From assembly GCA_963854735.1 (NCBI GenBank), contig OY978099.1:1364001-1428000 (forward strand): DNA of 64,000 nucleotides. Direction: 5' to 3'. Below are positions 10,432 to 20,575 of the stretch, piece by piece (within the stretch, counting starts at the first letter, position 1; every line of letters starts with the position of its first letter). The stretch is from Marvania coccoides (Eukaryota; Chlorophyta; Trebouxiophyceae; Chlorellales; Chlorellaceae). A model generated the notes under the pieces. That model had not been told where the DNA came from. It made no database searches and saw only the letters and a program-made list of their open reading frames with translations. The translations under genes were made by a program, and so were the position numbers.

Positions 10432-11687
10432 ATGGATTGGGGGAAGCTCCTGGCAGGAGCTGGGCTGGCGGTGAGAAACCTTGAAAACTTCGGTCCTTGA
10501 TCTCTCGCATTCCCTCTCTCTCCCTATGTTTCGTTCCCTTCCTTCCGAAAGAAGCAACCCACACCAAGGTTCCCAACTCTTTCACAATGACCCACGCTCC
10601 CACATTCTCCTCTACCCATTTATAACTCTGCAGCTCGGCAGCATCGCCGGTGCCATTGTTGGCCTTCTCTACTTTTTTCAGAACAAGATTATCTACGTGC
10701 CCGTGCTGCCAGGCCTCCCCCGCGACCTGCCCTACTACCCTGATGCCTTTGGCCTTGAATACGACGATATTTCGATGACCACTCCAGACCACCTCCGCCT
10801 TCACGCCTGGCTGATGTGGCCAAAGCACTGGTCGCCCGCCCAGCGCCGCCGCCGCCCGGTGCTCGTCTTCTTCCAGGAGAACGCGGGCAACATGGCGTAC
10901 CGGCTGCCGTTTTTGCGGTCTCTGGTGCGTATGCTGGAGTGCTCCGCCTTCATTATTTCCTACCGAGGTTACGGCCTGAGCGAGGGCCACCCATCCGAGG
11001 CGGGCCTCAAAATCGACGCGGGGACCGCCATGCAGCACCTTCTGGGTCGCAGCGACATCGACCCCTCCAAAATCGTGCTCATGGGGCGGTCGCTGGGCGG
11101 GGCGGTGGCCATTCACACTGCGGCAGAACACAAGTCGCAGATTCGCGGCCTGGTGGTGGAGAACACGTTCAGCAGTCTGGAGGAGGCAGCCACCCACCGC
11201 ATGCCGTTCCTGAGACCTTTGATAGGCCCAGGACGGCCCTGTAACTGGCTGTTGCGGAATAAGTGGTACAGCGATCGAAGGGTGAAGGAGCTCACAGACG
11301 TCCCTGTGCTGTTTCTGTCGTCTCTTGCTGACGAAATGCTGCACCCCGGGCAGGCAAGTACCTTTTTTTTGTGATTAAAATGTCAAATTTCATAATTTAA
11401 CTACTCCCGAAAAGTACCCCCAGGTGGAAGAAACCACCTGGGGTTTCATAATGATACGTTCTTTAATATCGGTTAAAATTGAGTTTCGCCTTTTTCAGAT
11501 GCTGAGCTTGTACCTGGCGCACCCCTCACCGCCCTGGAGCTTCGTGCCGTTTGAAGGCGCCCGTCACATGGACACGTTTGAATCGCACGCGCCGCTGTAT
11601 TGGCCAGCTGTGCAGGAATTCATCGCCCGGCTGTTCCCGGAGAATGAAGAAGAGGAGGAGGGAGAAGGTGCTGGAGAAGAGAGGTGA
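10432..11687 (+). CDS. ABHD13/Bem46-like alpha/beta hydrolase
   Basis: Exons 10432-10470, 10634-11353 and 11499-11687 give 315 residues, close to the usual ABHD13/Bem46 length. An N-terminal membrane segment (SIAGAIVGLLYFF) is followed by the fold. The nucleophile elbow is GRSLGG with Ser at about 166; the likely acid is Asp at about 246 (LADEMLHP) and the His at about 276 (ARHMDTF). The protein is probably a membrane-anchored serine hydrolase; the substrate is not known for the family. Intron 2 starts with GC instead of GT (CAG then GCAAGT). Using the next GT would break the frame into exon 3, so this is a real GC-AG intron. The same intron contains a 10-bp-stem hairpin at 11418-11443. The last exon ends in a Glu-rich tail. 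Confidence 0.92.
11418..11443. repeat. Intronic hairpin, 10-bp stem and 6-nt loop
   Basis: CCCCAGGTGG and its exact reverse complement are separated by AAGAAA inside the GC-AG intron 2 of the ABHD13-like gene, 65 bases after the donor. Confidence 0.8.
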
Positions 11688-12092
11688 AGGTGATCGCTGA
11701 GAGGGCATTGGCTGTGAAGGAGGAATTGCGGAGAGGGGCAAAATCGTGATATATATTTTTGATGTGCCGTTATGAATCTCCCAGCGGCAGAATGAATTTA
11801 TGAATGATTTTGTTAAGTTTCTTCGTTCTCTGGTTTTTTGTTTTTTTAAAGCTCAAGGAATGTGGTACTGCCCCTTCTGGTGCTCAGGAAGACAGCAAAT
11901 TGTATGGCACCCGGTACGTTTTTTTTGTTTTCAATTTTCTTTTCAAGTCGACAATCGATTGATAAAGCAACAATTTGCATTTATTTCATATTTCTGCATG
12001 CAGAGAGAGAAGAGAAATAGCTGTGATGCGTTACAATTAACATTATAATTTTATAATTTTTTTTCCGAGTTGATTATTTGGTCTTCAAAGAA
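11688..12092. other. Spacer, no gene seen
   Basis: About 400 bp of AT-rich sequence between two same-strand genes, with T-rich tracts. It should include the 3' end of the hydrolase gene and the promoter of the intronless membrane-protein gene. Confidence 0.6.
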
Positions 12093-13001
12093 ATGCCTGT
12101 GCAAGCACCTGGAATCTTGTTACGATTTGAAAGCCATTATGCCGAACGCGAATGGTACCACCAGTTTGTGCACTCGCTGAGGACCCACGACCTTATTGAC
12201 CTGACACTGACAATTTGCATCGCCTTATTGCTCGTATTTCGAAACTTCGAATCCATTTCCCTAACGTTTGTAGTATGTTACGCAGCTTTTGAAGCTTTGG
12301 CCCATATTTCGATGATGCGTCTGCTGCTGTCGTCGCAGCGGGCGTTCTCCGCTCGGAGACCTGCCATTGTCGCCGCTGTCCGGCTACTTCGGCTGTACAC
12401 GACTCCTGTATTCGTGCTAATGGTTCCTTCCGAAAAGCAGGCAGCCTTCCCGTATTTTCCTTCTTCTAGTTTCGAGTGGTCGCTAGCCGTAATTTGGCGG
12501 TTGTTTGCAGTTGCAGCCATACCTATAATTCAGTCATTCGCTTTTCGGGCACCCCTCCATCAACATGTCTGGCTGTCGCTAGCGTCAGTCGGCACCATGA
12601 TTGCACTCAGTAATGACCGTTGTCGCGTCGAGTGCACAACTAACAGTCCGTTCTACTCTTCTATGTATCATTCGACAATAGCCTTTCTTCTTCATTTGCA
12701 ACAATTTCTGCCACTTTCGTTTCTTGATTCTCAGATTGAAATCACCAAATGCCACCACGCGTGCTGGATCACGAATTGCCATGTTATTATTCTCGCTGGA
12801 TTTGTTTTTCCAACCTTAGTTCTAGCTGCACTCGAGGAGACATCGCGCATGGCGGTACTCGTTTGGTACGGTGGCACCCCTTTTCACTACAAGTCAGCCA
12901 ACATTTTCCTATTGTACTCTCTAGCGATGTTCCCAGTTCTGGCCATCTTGATCTTCGAGCTTTTACTCTCTATATTTTTGCTCCTTGGTGGTGCAAAATA
13001 A
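12093..13001 (+). CDS. Intronless multi-pass membrane protein (unrecognised)
   Basis: A single uninterrupted frame of 302 residues from ATG at 12093 to TAA at 13001. An in-frame TTG 15 bases upstream is not a likely start. The protein shows about six to seven hydrophobic segments, for example LIDLTLTICIALLLVF, LTFVVCYAAFEALAHI, VIILAGFVFPTLVLAALEE and a C-terminal FPVLAILIFELLLSIFLLL. It has several Cys and His in the middle (CRVECTTN, KCHHACW). I do not recognise a family. It lacks introns and its base composition is visibly lower in GC than the neighbouring exons, so it may be a retrocopy, a transferred gene or a lineage-specific gene. The length and hydropathy make a real gene likely, but coding status is not proven. 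Confidence 0.6.
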   Translation: MPVQAPGILLRFESHYAEREWYHQFVHSLRTHDLIDLTLTICIALLLVFRNFESISLTFVVCYAAFEALAHISMMRLLLSSQRAFSARRPAIVAAVRLLRLYTTPVFVLMVPSEKQAAFPYFPSSSFEWSLAVIWRLFAVAAIPIIQSFAFRAPLHQHVWLSLASVGTMIALSNDRCRVECTTNSPFYSSMYHSTIAFLLHLQQFLPLSFLDSQIEITKCHHACWITNCHVIILAGFVFPTLVLAALEETSRMAVLVWYGGTPFHYKSANIFLLYSLAMFPVLAILIFELLLSIFLLLGGAK

Positions 13002-13320
13002 TTAAATTGATGAATGCGATTTGTAGTTTTATCTGCATTTCCAGCTCGGATGCGAGCCTCAGGCGCTTCGCTAGATTTTTTTTTCTTCATATGGTCTGGT
13101 TTTTTCACGTGCCCATAATAATCTATTGCATGGGAGTGGAACTAACTTTGAAGATTTTTTTTGAAGCTCAGGAATCTTCTCCCATGTGTGTATTTTTACT
13201 TTTATTTTTTACACATTCCGGTTCCACACGTGCTTTCATCTGAAAGCTTGTCATCGCACGCTTTCCAGGCAGCATGCATACATTACAGGGTTTTAAGTTC
13301 ATTCCCTGGCTATTTTTACT

Positions 13321-13346
13321 CCCCCCACCCCCACCCCCACCCCCCC
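13321..13346 (-). repeat. Strong G-quadruplex motif (minus strand)
   Basis: C runs of 6, 5, 5 and 7 are separated by single A residues on the plus strand, so the minus strand has four long G runs with one-base loops, which is an ideal quadruplex pattern. Confidence 0.85.
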
Positions 13347-13386
13347 GCCTCTCTACCGTCCGTGTTAATTCAAGTATGTAAACAAC

Positions 13387-13410
13387 GGAGGTTTTGGAGG
13401 TTTGGAGGTT
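13387..13410 (+). repeat. GGAGGTTT minisatellite (locus 1)
   Basis: Three imperfect copies of a TGGAGGTTT-like unit. The same unit occurs three times at 25024-25050 and once, inverted, at 13611-13620. Confidence 0.7.
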
Positions 13411-13556
13411 GTCGAATGTCATCTTGTGAGGGAAAATATTTTATTTTCTAGACTGGCATGCAAGATTGCTTTCTGCGTTTGCCTTTGCCTGCAAAACAAG
13501 AGAGGTTAAACGCCCCCCAATACATGCAAATGTTTTATTATTAATGCTCTCTAACT

Positions 13557-13613
13557 GACATTACTTGTAATGTCATACATGTTTACATATATGGTTGTAA
13601 CCATATATGTAAA
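13557..13613. repeat. Two back-to-back perfect hairpins
   Basis: The first has 8-bp arms (13557-13564 and 13567-13574) around TT. The second has 15-bp arms (13582-13596 and 13599-13613) around GT. Both are perfect, both have two-base loops, and they are only seven bases apart. Confidence 0.85.
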
Positions 13614-13993
13614 ACCTCCAAACATGAATGGCGCCGTCCGGTGGGTTTATGTTACGGCATGGGCTTGAGGGTCGTACCCTCCGGGAGTATGCCTCCTGTA
13701 GCCATAAGAAATATGGCCATAGACCCCGGATATGTCTTATGTAGCCCATTCCCCTACAGTTTATGCTCCCGCTCCGCTTCACTTTCTTACAAAAGCATGC
13801 TCAACAATCCAACGCCCCCCTGAAAGACTCCCAGAACAAGCATGGCCAGCGCCAGTGCTCTTGCCCAGCTCGGCCACCTGCTGTCGCGTCTCAACACGAG
13901 GCCTGCTGGACCGAGGAACGCCTGCAAGAGAAGGTCATTTTTTTTTTCATATGCCCAATAAGCACCGAGGATAGTTAAGCTCAGTCTTATTTC

Positions 13994-15458
13994 TCAACAG
14001 AAATAAAATTTAAAGAGAAGGTCAAATATATTAGTTAGTAAGAATGACTTAAGTGCGGTGAAGAAGCATGCTTTAATGCAATTACGTGCCAAATACCCCA
14101 CTGCGGTGGCTCCTAGGAATGCCAACATCGGTTCTACGTCCGCAACCACACAAGCGACGATAGCGGCGCCTGTGACGATGAAGTAATTTGTCGCAGTTAA
14201 GGTGCTGGTGCGGGACATGCGCGCCAGAGCTTCCTCTTCGTCGAACAGCAGCGACCACAGCTCCGTCTGCAGGGGCCACATGTAGATCGGAAAAGAAAAC
14301 GCGCCGTTGATGAGGAAAGCTATCCGCATGGCGGTGGCGGTGCCCAGAGCTGAGCTGGCATGCATGAAGCGTGAAAGCGCGCGGGTGCTGTAGTTGAGCA
14401 GGACGTCGCTCTTGGTGTGGCGGCCGAAGAGCGCCAAGCTGGTGAACGCGATGAGCAGCTTGATGGCCACTACCACAGCTGTGGCGGTGCCAGAAGCGAA
14501 GTCTATGCTGCGCTGAGAGTAGGGGTGCAGCTGGCGGGAGATGGCAAGGACGCTGTTGTGGCGAAATTTGTAATTAGAAAAGGCAGGAAGAACGTTTATA
14601 TTTAGAAATATTTCCAGTAACTAGTAAGGGAGGGGTGATTAAAATTTACCTGTGTTGCGTAAAAACGGCGCTGATGAGCACCGGAAGCGCGGCAGCCAGC
14701 CTCAGCCACATCATGGGACCCCACGGCTCGTGCAGCATCTCTGCCGAGGGCCAAAATGGGATGGTGCAGGCCTTTCGTTCCAGTGCCGCTTTGATGACCA
14801 AAACCAGCGCAGTGACGCTCATGAAGACCACGGAGGTATATCCAGCTGACGAAACCAACTAAATTGTGTCTAGAGATTTGAAAGTGAGGCCAGGGAAGGA
14901 GGCAACGGCCAGAATTGCAGCCCACGCACTTCGCTTCATAAACCACCGATTCAAATCCAGTTTGTGGTGAGACCGGCGGCGCAGCAGCTCCGGCAGCAGG
15001 CCTTCGTAGTAAGGCGCCCTCCCCAGGATCACATCCGTAAGAATAATGATCCAACAAACGATCTTCCCAGCGCTGTTGAGAATTATCGCAAACGCCGCTG
15101 CCCTGCCCGCACCGTGCCCCAGCCTGCGCCGCATGACATCCTGGTAAGTTCTTGCCTGCTGCATCTCTTTGCTTTCTTTGGTTATGACGTGGTTGGCGAA
15201 GGAAGAAAGAGCGCCCTGGACTGCTAGAACGATGACTGTGGGTCCAGCTCCGAGAATGAGCGCCATCAACGGCACCGCGATGGTCGACGTGCCAGTGCCA
15301 GCGCTCACAAGATTAATGGTGGTGCGAACCGTCTGGCCGCGGGGGGAGATGGGGGGAACCGGCTCCTCCACTTCTTCAATTCTTACACTGGCATTCAGGC
15401 TGGCATTCAGACGTATAAGAGGAGCCTCCAACGTGCTTTCCTCGCTAGTGGTCGCCAT
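13994..15458 (-). pseudogene. AAAP-type amino-acid transporter with in-frame TAG
   Basis: Exons 15458-14650 and 14552-13994 encode 455 codon positions with the layout of the amino acid/auxin permease (AAAP, SLC38-like) family. A cytosolic N-terminus is followed by RTTINLVSAGTGTSTIAVP (first membrane segment) and about ten further hydrophobic segments. Codon 200 is TAG (14861-14859), sitting between SLDTI and LVSSAGYTS in a conserved part of the family, with the frame open on both sides. No intron with usable phase removes it. The gene may be a recent pseudogene, a strain-specific null allele, a readthrough gene or a sequencing error. TAG is used as a normal stop by other genes here, so a reassigned code is unlikely. 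Substrate cannot be told. The neighbour 16004-17592 is on the same strand. Confidence 0.75.
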
Positions 15459-16003
15459 TTTGTCCAATTTATTTATACACATGAAATATTGGCTCTGCGA
15501 AATTGTACACGAAGCTGGATTCAAAATGCGCAAAAAACTGCATTGAACCAATATAATCGAGGCGTAGCATCAACTGGGTTTTAAGAAAAATGCAGCATAG
15601 AACACACCCCGCGAAATTTAATTTCTGTGTCTCATGTTAATTTCTGCGAATCCATTTTATTTTGGCCTCGCTTATTTTGTGCAAGCGTTTCAAGGTTTTA
15701 CATATGGTATAACGTTCTCCTACAGAAGGCGCTCCTATAGAGACCTGCAAGGCGACGTGCCACTCCCTGCCACAGCAAGGCGGGGTCCCCCTTCCATCCG
15801 TGGGATCTACGGATCTACCTCGTGCTGTGGACGTACGGATACTATATAACGCCGATACCGCACCGTCGTCCCACAGTGTAAGACTCTGGCCCTTGCCTTC
15901 CTGAGTCCCCCAACGGCACGACCGACATGAAGACAGAGGGGAAAGCAGGACTCTCCGGACGGCAAGCGGCTAACTCTCTCCCATTTCCCCTGCTGATGCC
16001 ACA
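15459..16003. other. Spacer, no gene seen
   Basis: About 545 bp between two minus-strand genes. It should contain the transporter promoter and the 3' untranslated region of cysteine synthase. The half next to 16003 is GC-rich. No frame or repeat of note. Confidence 0.55.
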
Positions 16004-17592
16004 TTACAGAATAAACTCCAACCCCCGTCCTGCATGCCCCGGCGTCAGGCCCTGCTGCTCCAGGTACTCCCTGCTGTGAAACTTGCTCAAGTGGCGGTGC
16101 CCGCCGTCGCACAGGATCGTCACAATTGTGTGCCCTGGGCCCAGCTGCCTGGCCGCCTTCACCGCTCCCACGCAGTTTACTGCCGATGAGCTGCCCACAA
16201 ACAGCCCCTCGTTGCGCGTCAGGTACTGCGCCATCTCCACCGACTCCTGGTCGCTGGCGCGGAAGGCGCCGTCGATTTTGGCGCGGGAAAAGTTGGCTGT
16301 CAGCCGGTTGATGCCCACGCCCTGGAAATTAACAAGAATAAGGAAAAGGATATGCTAGTTCAGAGCACATAGTATAGCCCCCCCAAAAAACATTTTTTTA
16401 ATGGGTTATTTAAAACCACCCACTTTGCTACACTCAAAGAAAACAAACAAATTAAAAAGTATAGATGACTTCAATGCTAATTTCCTCGACATACCTCTGT
16501 GATTGTGTCAAAGGGGTGCTTCAACCGCCTGCCCTCCGCCTCCTCCGCCGTGTACATCACCCCTCGCGTCACCTTGTTGTACAGCCCGCTCCCGGGGGGG
16601 TCTACCAAAAAAACCTTGACCCTGGCGTTTTTTTCTTTTAAATAATTCGAAACGCCGGCGATGGTGCCTCCCGTGCCCGCCCCGCTGACGAAGGCGTCCA
16701 CCCGTCCCCCACACTGCTCCCAAACCTCGCGCCCGGTCACCAGGTGTGCTCTGAAATTAGCCGGGTTTTCAAATTGGTCGGCAAAAAGCGAGTTTGGCTC
16801 CCCCGCCGCCCGCCGCCGCGCCACGTTCACAAAATGATTTGGATGCGCAATGCTGACGGGGCGCACCCGCTGCACCTCGGCCCCTAGCGCCTCCAGCGTG
16901 GCTGATTTTTCGATGGCTGCATCGTCAGGCATTGAAATAAAGCAGCGGCAGCCGTGGGCGGCCGCCACCATTGCCAGGCTCACTCCTGTGCTGCCCACAG
17001 TGCCCTCCGTCACCAGCCCTCCAGGCATCAGCCGCCCCTCAGCGAGAGCGTCTTGAATAATTTCCAACGCCACCCGGTCTTTAATGCTCCCCCCCGGGTT
17101 GAGAAACTCAGCTTTGGCCAGGATTTCGCAGCCCGTGGCGTCGCTGAGGGAAGGAATGCGGACCAGAGGGGTGTTTCCGATGAGGCCAGCCACCCCAGAG
17201 CACACTGCCGGCGCTGCTCTTTGCTGCTGCTGCAGTTGCTGCTGCTGCGCGTTGCCCCTTTTTGGACGCTTGAACATCTTAAAAATCTGCAAAAATTTCG
17301 AAAAGTACGATGTGAAAAAGGAGAAAGCGCGAGAGAGGAAATGAGCCGAGTGGTTGGGACAAATAAAATATGAAAATTCTTAATTTATTCACCTGGACGA
17401 GGCCTATGGTTTGCAGCGTCACAGAGGGATGGAAGCGCATGAATCCCACAATCTGCGCTTGCAAAATGAGGGTCAACAGATTAAGAATTTAGCTTTAAAA
17501 AAAAAAGTTGAAGCGCTCACCTTGAAGAATGCGACGCCGGCACCAACTCCAAAGAGGAAGACCACGGGTTTTGGCGGTCCACCTCCAGACAT
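16004..17592 (-). CDS. Cysteine synthase with N-terminal membrane anchor (Mcy1-like)
   Basis: Four exons, 17592-17521, 17452-17393, 17286-16495 and 16321-16004, all phase 0, give 413 residues. The body is a PLP-dependent fold-type II O-acetylserine sulfhydrylase, which makes cysteine from O-acetylserine and sulfide. It shows GLIGNTPLVRI, the PLP lysine near residue 113 in NPGGSIKDR, the substrate loop TEGTVGSTGVSLA, and the phosphate-binding GAGTGGTIAGV. The first exon encodes a hydrophobic segment (PVVFLFGVGAGVAFF) in place of a cleavable presequence, and a Gln-rich linker precedes the catalytic domain. This resembles the yeast mitochondrial outer-membrane enzyme Mcy1 and fungal relatives rather than plant OAS-TL, by memory of those proteins. 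It could also belong to the cystathionine beta-synthase-like branch. Head-to-head with the TPR gene. Confidence 0.88.
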
Positions 17593-17916
17593 TTTAAGCA
17601 AATTTTAGGGGACGAAAAGAGATGCAATTCTTTTATAATTGTTTGATTTTCAAATTTTTAGTGATCAATAATTTTACAATATGCTTATACCGTGATGTTC
17701 AGCCTCAAAATGAGCGAGTAATGTCATATTAATTTTAAATACAATTGAAAAGAGAAATTAATTAAATAGTCACAAAATTTGAATTTCTCTTCTTGACCTC
17801 ATCATCCTCTCCATTTCTCATTTTTGATTACACATAATCTGCATTCACCGCCACCGAGTCTGGGTTTGCACGCGATAGACCCCACATTGTCCCCACACTC
17901 CACAATTTTTCCACAG
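17593..17916. promoter_or_regulatory. Shared upstream region of two divergent genes
   Basis: AT-rich 324 bp between the start codons of cysteine synthase (minus) and the TPR protein (plus). It must hold both promoters. No specific element is recognised. Confidence 0.5.
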
Positions 17917-19625
17917 ATGCGAAGCGCTGTGGTTCGCGGCCTTTCTCGCCTCGCACGCGAGCTGCGCACGGCTACTGCCCACACCCCACCCCGCCCTGAA
18001 GCAGCAGCAGCTGCGACCACAGGATCCTTGGCGTCGGCGGCCGCAATTGTGGCGCTGGCAGCGTCGCCTTTCGGTGCCACTGCCTGGGCTGCCGCTGCAG
18101 ATCCAGCCACCGAGGGCCCTGCGCCGCCACCTCCCGAACCACTAGGCCCCAGCAACGATTCGACCGCGCAGTGGCGGGTCTTCACTGACATTGCTAGAGA
18201 CCTTGCAAGAGAAGGGAAACATGGCGAAGCTGAGCGGTACTTAAAACGCGCCCTGGAGGCGGCAGTGAAAGGGTTTGGGGCGCGTGACCCGCACGTGGCA
18301 TCCGCCTGCCAAAACCTGGCCGAACTCTACCGCCTGCAGAAACGGTATGCGCGTTTTTTCAACCATTTTTCTTTTGAATAATAACATCGCTGTTCAAACT
18401 GGAAATTATATCGCTTTGAAGGTATGACGAGGCTGCGCCGCTGTACGACCGCGCACTGGGTATTCTGGGGGAGGCGTTTGGCCACAAGGACATGCGCGTG
18501 GCGTTTGCCCTTCACAATTTAGCCGGCCATTATTACGCTCAGCGGGAGTGGGGCAGAGCAGCTCAATACTACGAACAAGCGCTCCAGGTGAAGCTGGAGT
18601 CGGTGGGTCCCGGCCACGCCGAGACTGCCAACACGCTGTTTCACCTGGGGGAGGTGCGGTGGGCGCAGGGCCGCCGAGGAGAAGCGACGAAGCTCCTTCG
18701 GCAAGCGCTGGACGCTATGGAGCAGCGCGGGGCGGGGGACGCGGCCTGCGCGCGCAGGAGGGCGCGGCTGGGTGAGATGTTGGTGGAAGAAAGGCAGTAC
18801 GAGGCGGCTGAGCCGTTGCTACGGAGAGCTTTTGATGAGGCGGCAGTGGAGGGCGTCGGCCGATCTCCCGCCGCAGAGAGCCTCGCACGGGCGCTGAAAG
18901 GAGTGGGAAGGCTGGAGGAGGCGCGGGAGCTGCTGGAAGACAGCGTGAAAAGGAGGAAAGCGCATGCTGGGGGCGCTGGGCACCCTGCGACAGCGTCGGC
19001 GTTGCGACAACTGGCGGAAGTGCGCCTGGCGGAAGCTACACAGAATGGGAAATCCTCTGCACGGCCGGCAGAGGTTGTGGCCTCGCAGATCGCGGCCGTG
19101 GAGACGGCGCAAGAGGCTGTGGACATCGCTGAGAAGGCGCTGGCGGCGGCAATGCAAACGGCCAAAGAAAAGGAAGCTGGTGGGGCCTCTGGTGCTGTTG
19201 CAGGCGCGAAACGTGAGAAGGGGTGGTTGGAAAAGCTGCTGCCTGAAAAGCAGCAGCCTGCGGGGCGTCCGTCTATGCTGAGGGCGGTGAGACCAGAGAT
19301 TGCCGCTCTGGAGCTTTCAGCGTGTTTGTGCACGCGCGCAGAGGTTTCCAGGACGTTGGGAGCAGCTGGAGAGGCGGAAATGGATTTAAAACAGGCTGTG
19401 GACCTCGTTGCTGGGGGATGGCCGGGGGAGAAGGTCGGCAGCAGCCATGCGAGGCTAGAGGAGCTTCGGCAGCAGGCGGTTTGCCGAGCTGCGGCGGCTA
19501 GCCTGGAGCTGGCGTTGGAGGTGCACGGCAAGAAGTGCCAGCAGGCGGTGGCAGCAAAGGCGGTGGGTGATGCACATGGATGCGCTTCTGGGGCGGGGGG
19601 GGGGGGGGGGGGGGTGGTCCGTTAG
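17917..19625 (+). CDS. Organelle-targeted TPR protein (kinesin-light-chain-like repeats)
   Basis: Exons 17917-18344 and 18422-19625 give 543 residues. The start MRSAVVRGLSRLARELRTAT is Arg/Ala/Ser-rich without acids, typical of a mitochondrial presequence. It is followed by a hydrophobic Ala-rich segment (ASAAAIVALAASPFGATAWAA) that may be a bipartite signal or membrane anchor. At least five tetratricopeptide repeats of the kinesin-light-chain type follow, such as GEAERYLKRALEAAVKGFG, DEAAPLYDRALGILGEAFG and RAAQYYEQALQVKLESVGPG. The C-terminal third is Ala/Lys/Glu-rich. The partner is unknown; TPRs bind proteins. The last codons lie in a 20-base G run (19595-19614) just before the TAG at 19623-19625, so the true C-terminus depends on that run being read correctly. 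Confidence 0.8.
19595..19614 (+). repeat. G20 homopolymer in coding sequence
   Basis: Twenty consecutive G at the very end of the TPR gene, coding for a glycine stretch. Such runs are prone to length errors in sequencing and in replication. Confidence 0.85.
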
Positions 19626-20575
19626 TGGTGTGAAAAACTAGATTTATTGCGATTCTTTAATCAATTTTTTCTTTCTGTGTTTGTAACACAGAACGTCAAA
19701 TGAATTAAAACACATAATGAAAGACATGTGCACTGCATGGAGGGGAATGCCGGCCAAATTACGCGAATAGTAAATAATAAGCAGAAAAAGAAGGGAAGGC
19801 ACACCTGCAAGGCGGGCGCACGTTGCAAAGGCGCCGAAGGAGAGGAGCATGAAGGCGGCGGACATCGCTGTCCGCGCTCGCAACTTTGAACTCGGAAGAA
19901 GCGAAGCTGGCGGAGCCAATGGGGTCGGTGTTGGTGTATCTAAATGCGGATTTGGGGCCAGTAAAATGAAGCGTGTGCATGCATTATGGCAGGTATGCCA
20001 CCAGCAAGAAATATATTTGATAAAATGTGAAGGGGACGAAAATCTTACGTTGTCAGCTGGTCCAGCGCAGCGGTTTACAGGTTTGTTCAACGGCTGCTGA
20101 GTGGGTACTTCGAAAAGACCCGAAAGCCGCCGTGCCAAGACAACACCTTTGGGAGATGTGAAAATGAAAAGTCAGGGAAATGGTATATGAGGCTTCAGCA
20201 CAAAAAAAAAGGGGGGGGGGCCAAAGGTTTTTTAAGTATACGCTACAATATTTAATTTAGATTTTACTTTCGATTTTAGCCGCGCGCAAGAGGGCCGAAC
20301 TATCCAGCTTCCCCGCAGATTCCTCCCGCTTTGCTGCGAGGTGAATTACGAGAAACCTGCAAGTATTAAAAAGTTCATATGCCCTGCATGCCGCCCTGTC
20401 AAACCCCCCAAACTTGGTCTCTCCCACCCCCCACCCCATAAGAATTCGTCAAGAATATTTACACAAGCAGCAGAAAACAGAAAACAGTTATGTTAATTAA
20501 TGTATGCATTTGAACGGGAAAGCAAGCTGCATGTTTTCATTTTTCAACTGTCAGAATCGCCAGCGCCTTCAGCTT
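19626..20575. other. Unresolved spacer; possible small minus-strand gene
   Basis: About 950 bp between convergent genes. On the minus strand a stretch starting ARRLSGLFEVPTQQPLNK (about 20130-20050) ends at a GTAAGA donor, and after a plausible TTTAG acceptor at about 19940 a further open stretch runs to a GTGTGC donor near 19806. I could not join these into one convincing frame or find a start codon, so no gene is called. There is an A9-G10 homopolymer at about 20202-20220 and a C-rich run at about 20418-20435. Confidence 0.35.

Larger units (their letters stand above)
13002..13993. other. Structured spacer between convergent genes
   Basis: About 990 bp between the stop of the intronless membrane protein and the stop of the amino-acid transporter. 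No gene is supportable. It carries a C-run cluster able to form a G-quadruplex (13321-13346), a GGAGGTTT repeat (13387-13410), two adjacent hairpins (13557-13613) and smaller inverted repeats such as GAGGGT/ACCCTC near 13670. The GC content rises again at 13620-13960 without a conserved frame. Confidence 0.6.

Noticed and set aside
10304..11344. 346-codon minus-strand frame opposite the ABHD13-like gene
   Set aside because: The plus strand has the hydrolase motifs and correct introns; the reverse frame has none.
13994..15458. TAG read as glutamine (altered genetic code, as in some ulvophyte algae)
   Set aside because: TAG ends several other genes here in the expected place (small-family copy 2, TPR protein, small membrane protein), CAG is common for Gln, and no other conserved frame contains TAG.
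19644..20138. 164-codon minus-strand frame as one exon
   Set aside because: It has a non-ATG start, runs across two good splice donors and matches nothing; kept only as an unresolved spacer.
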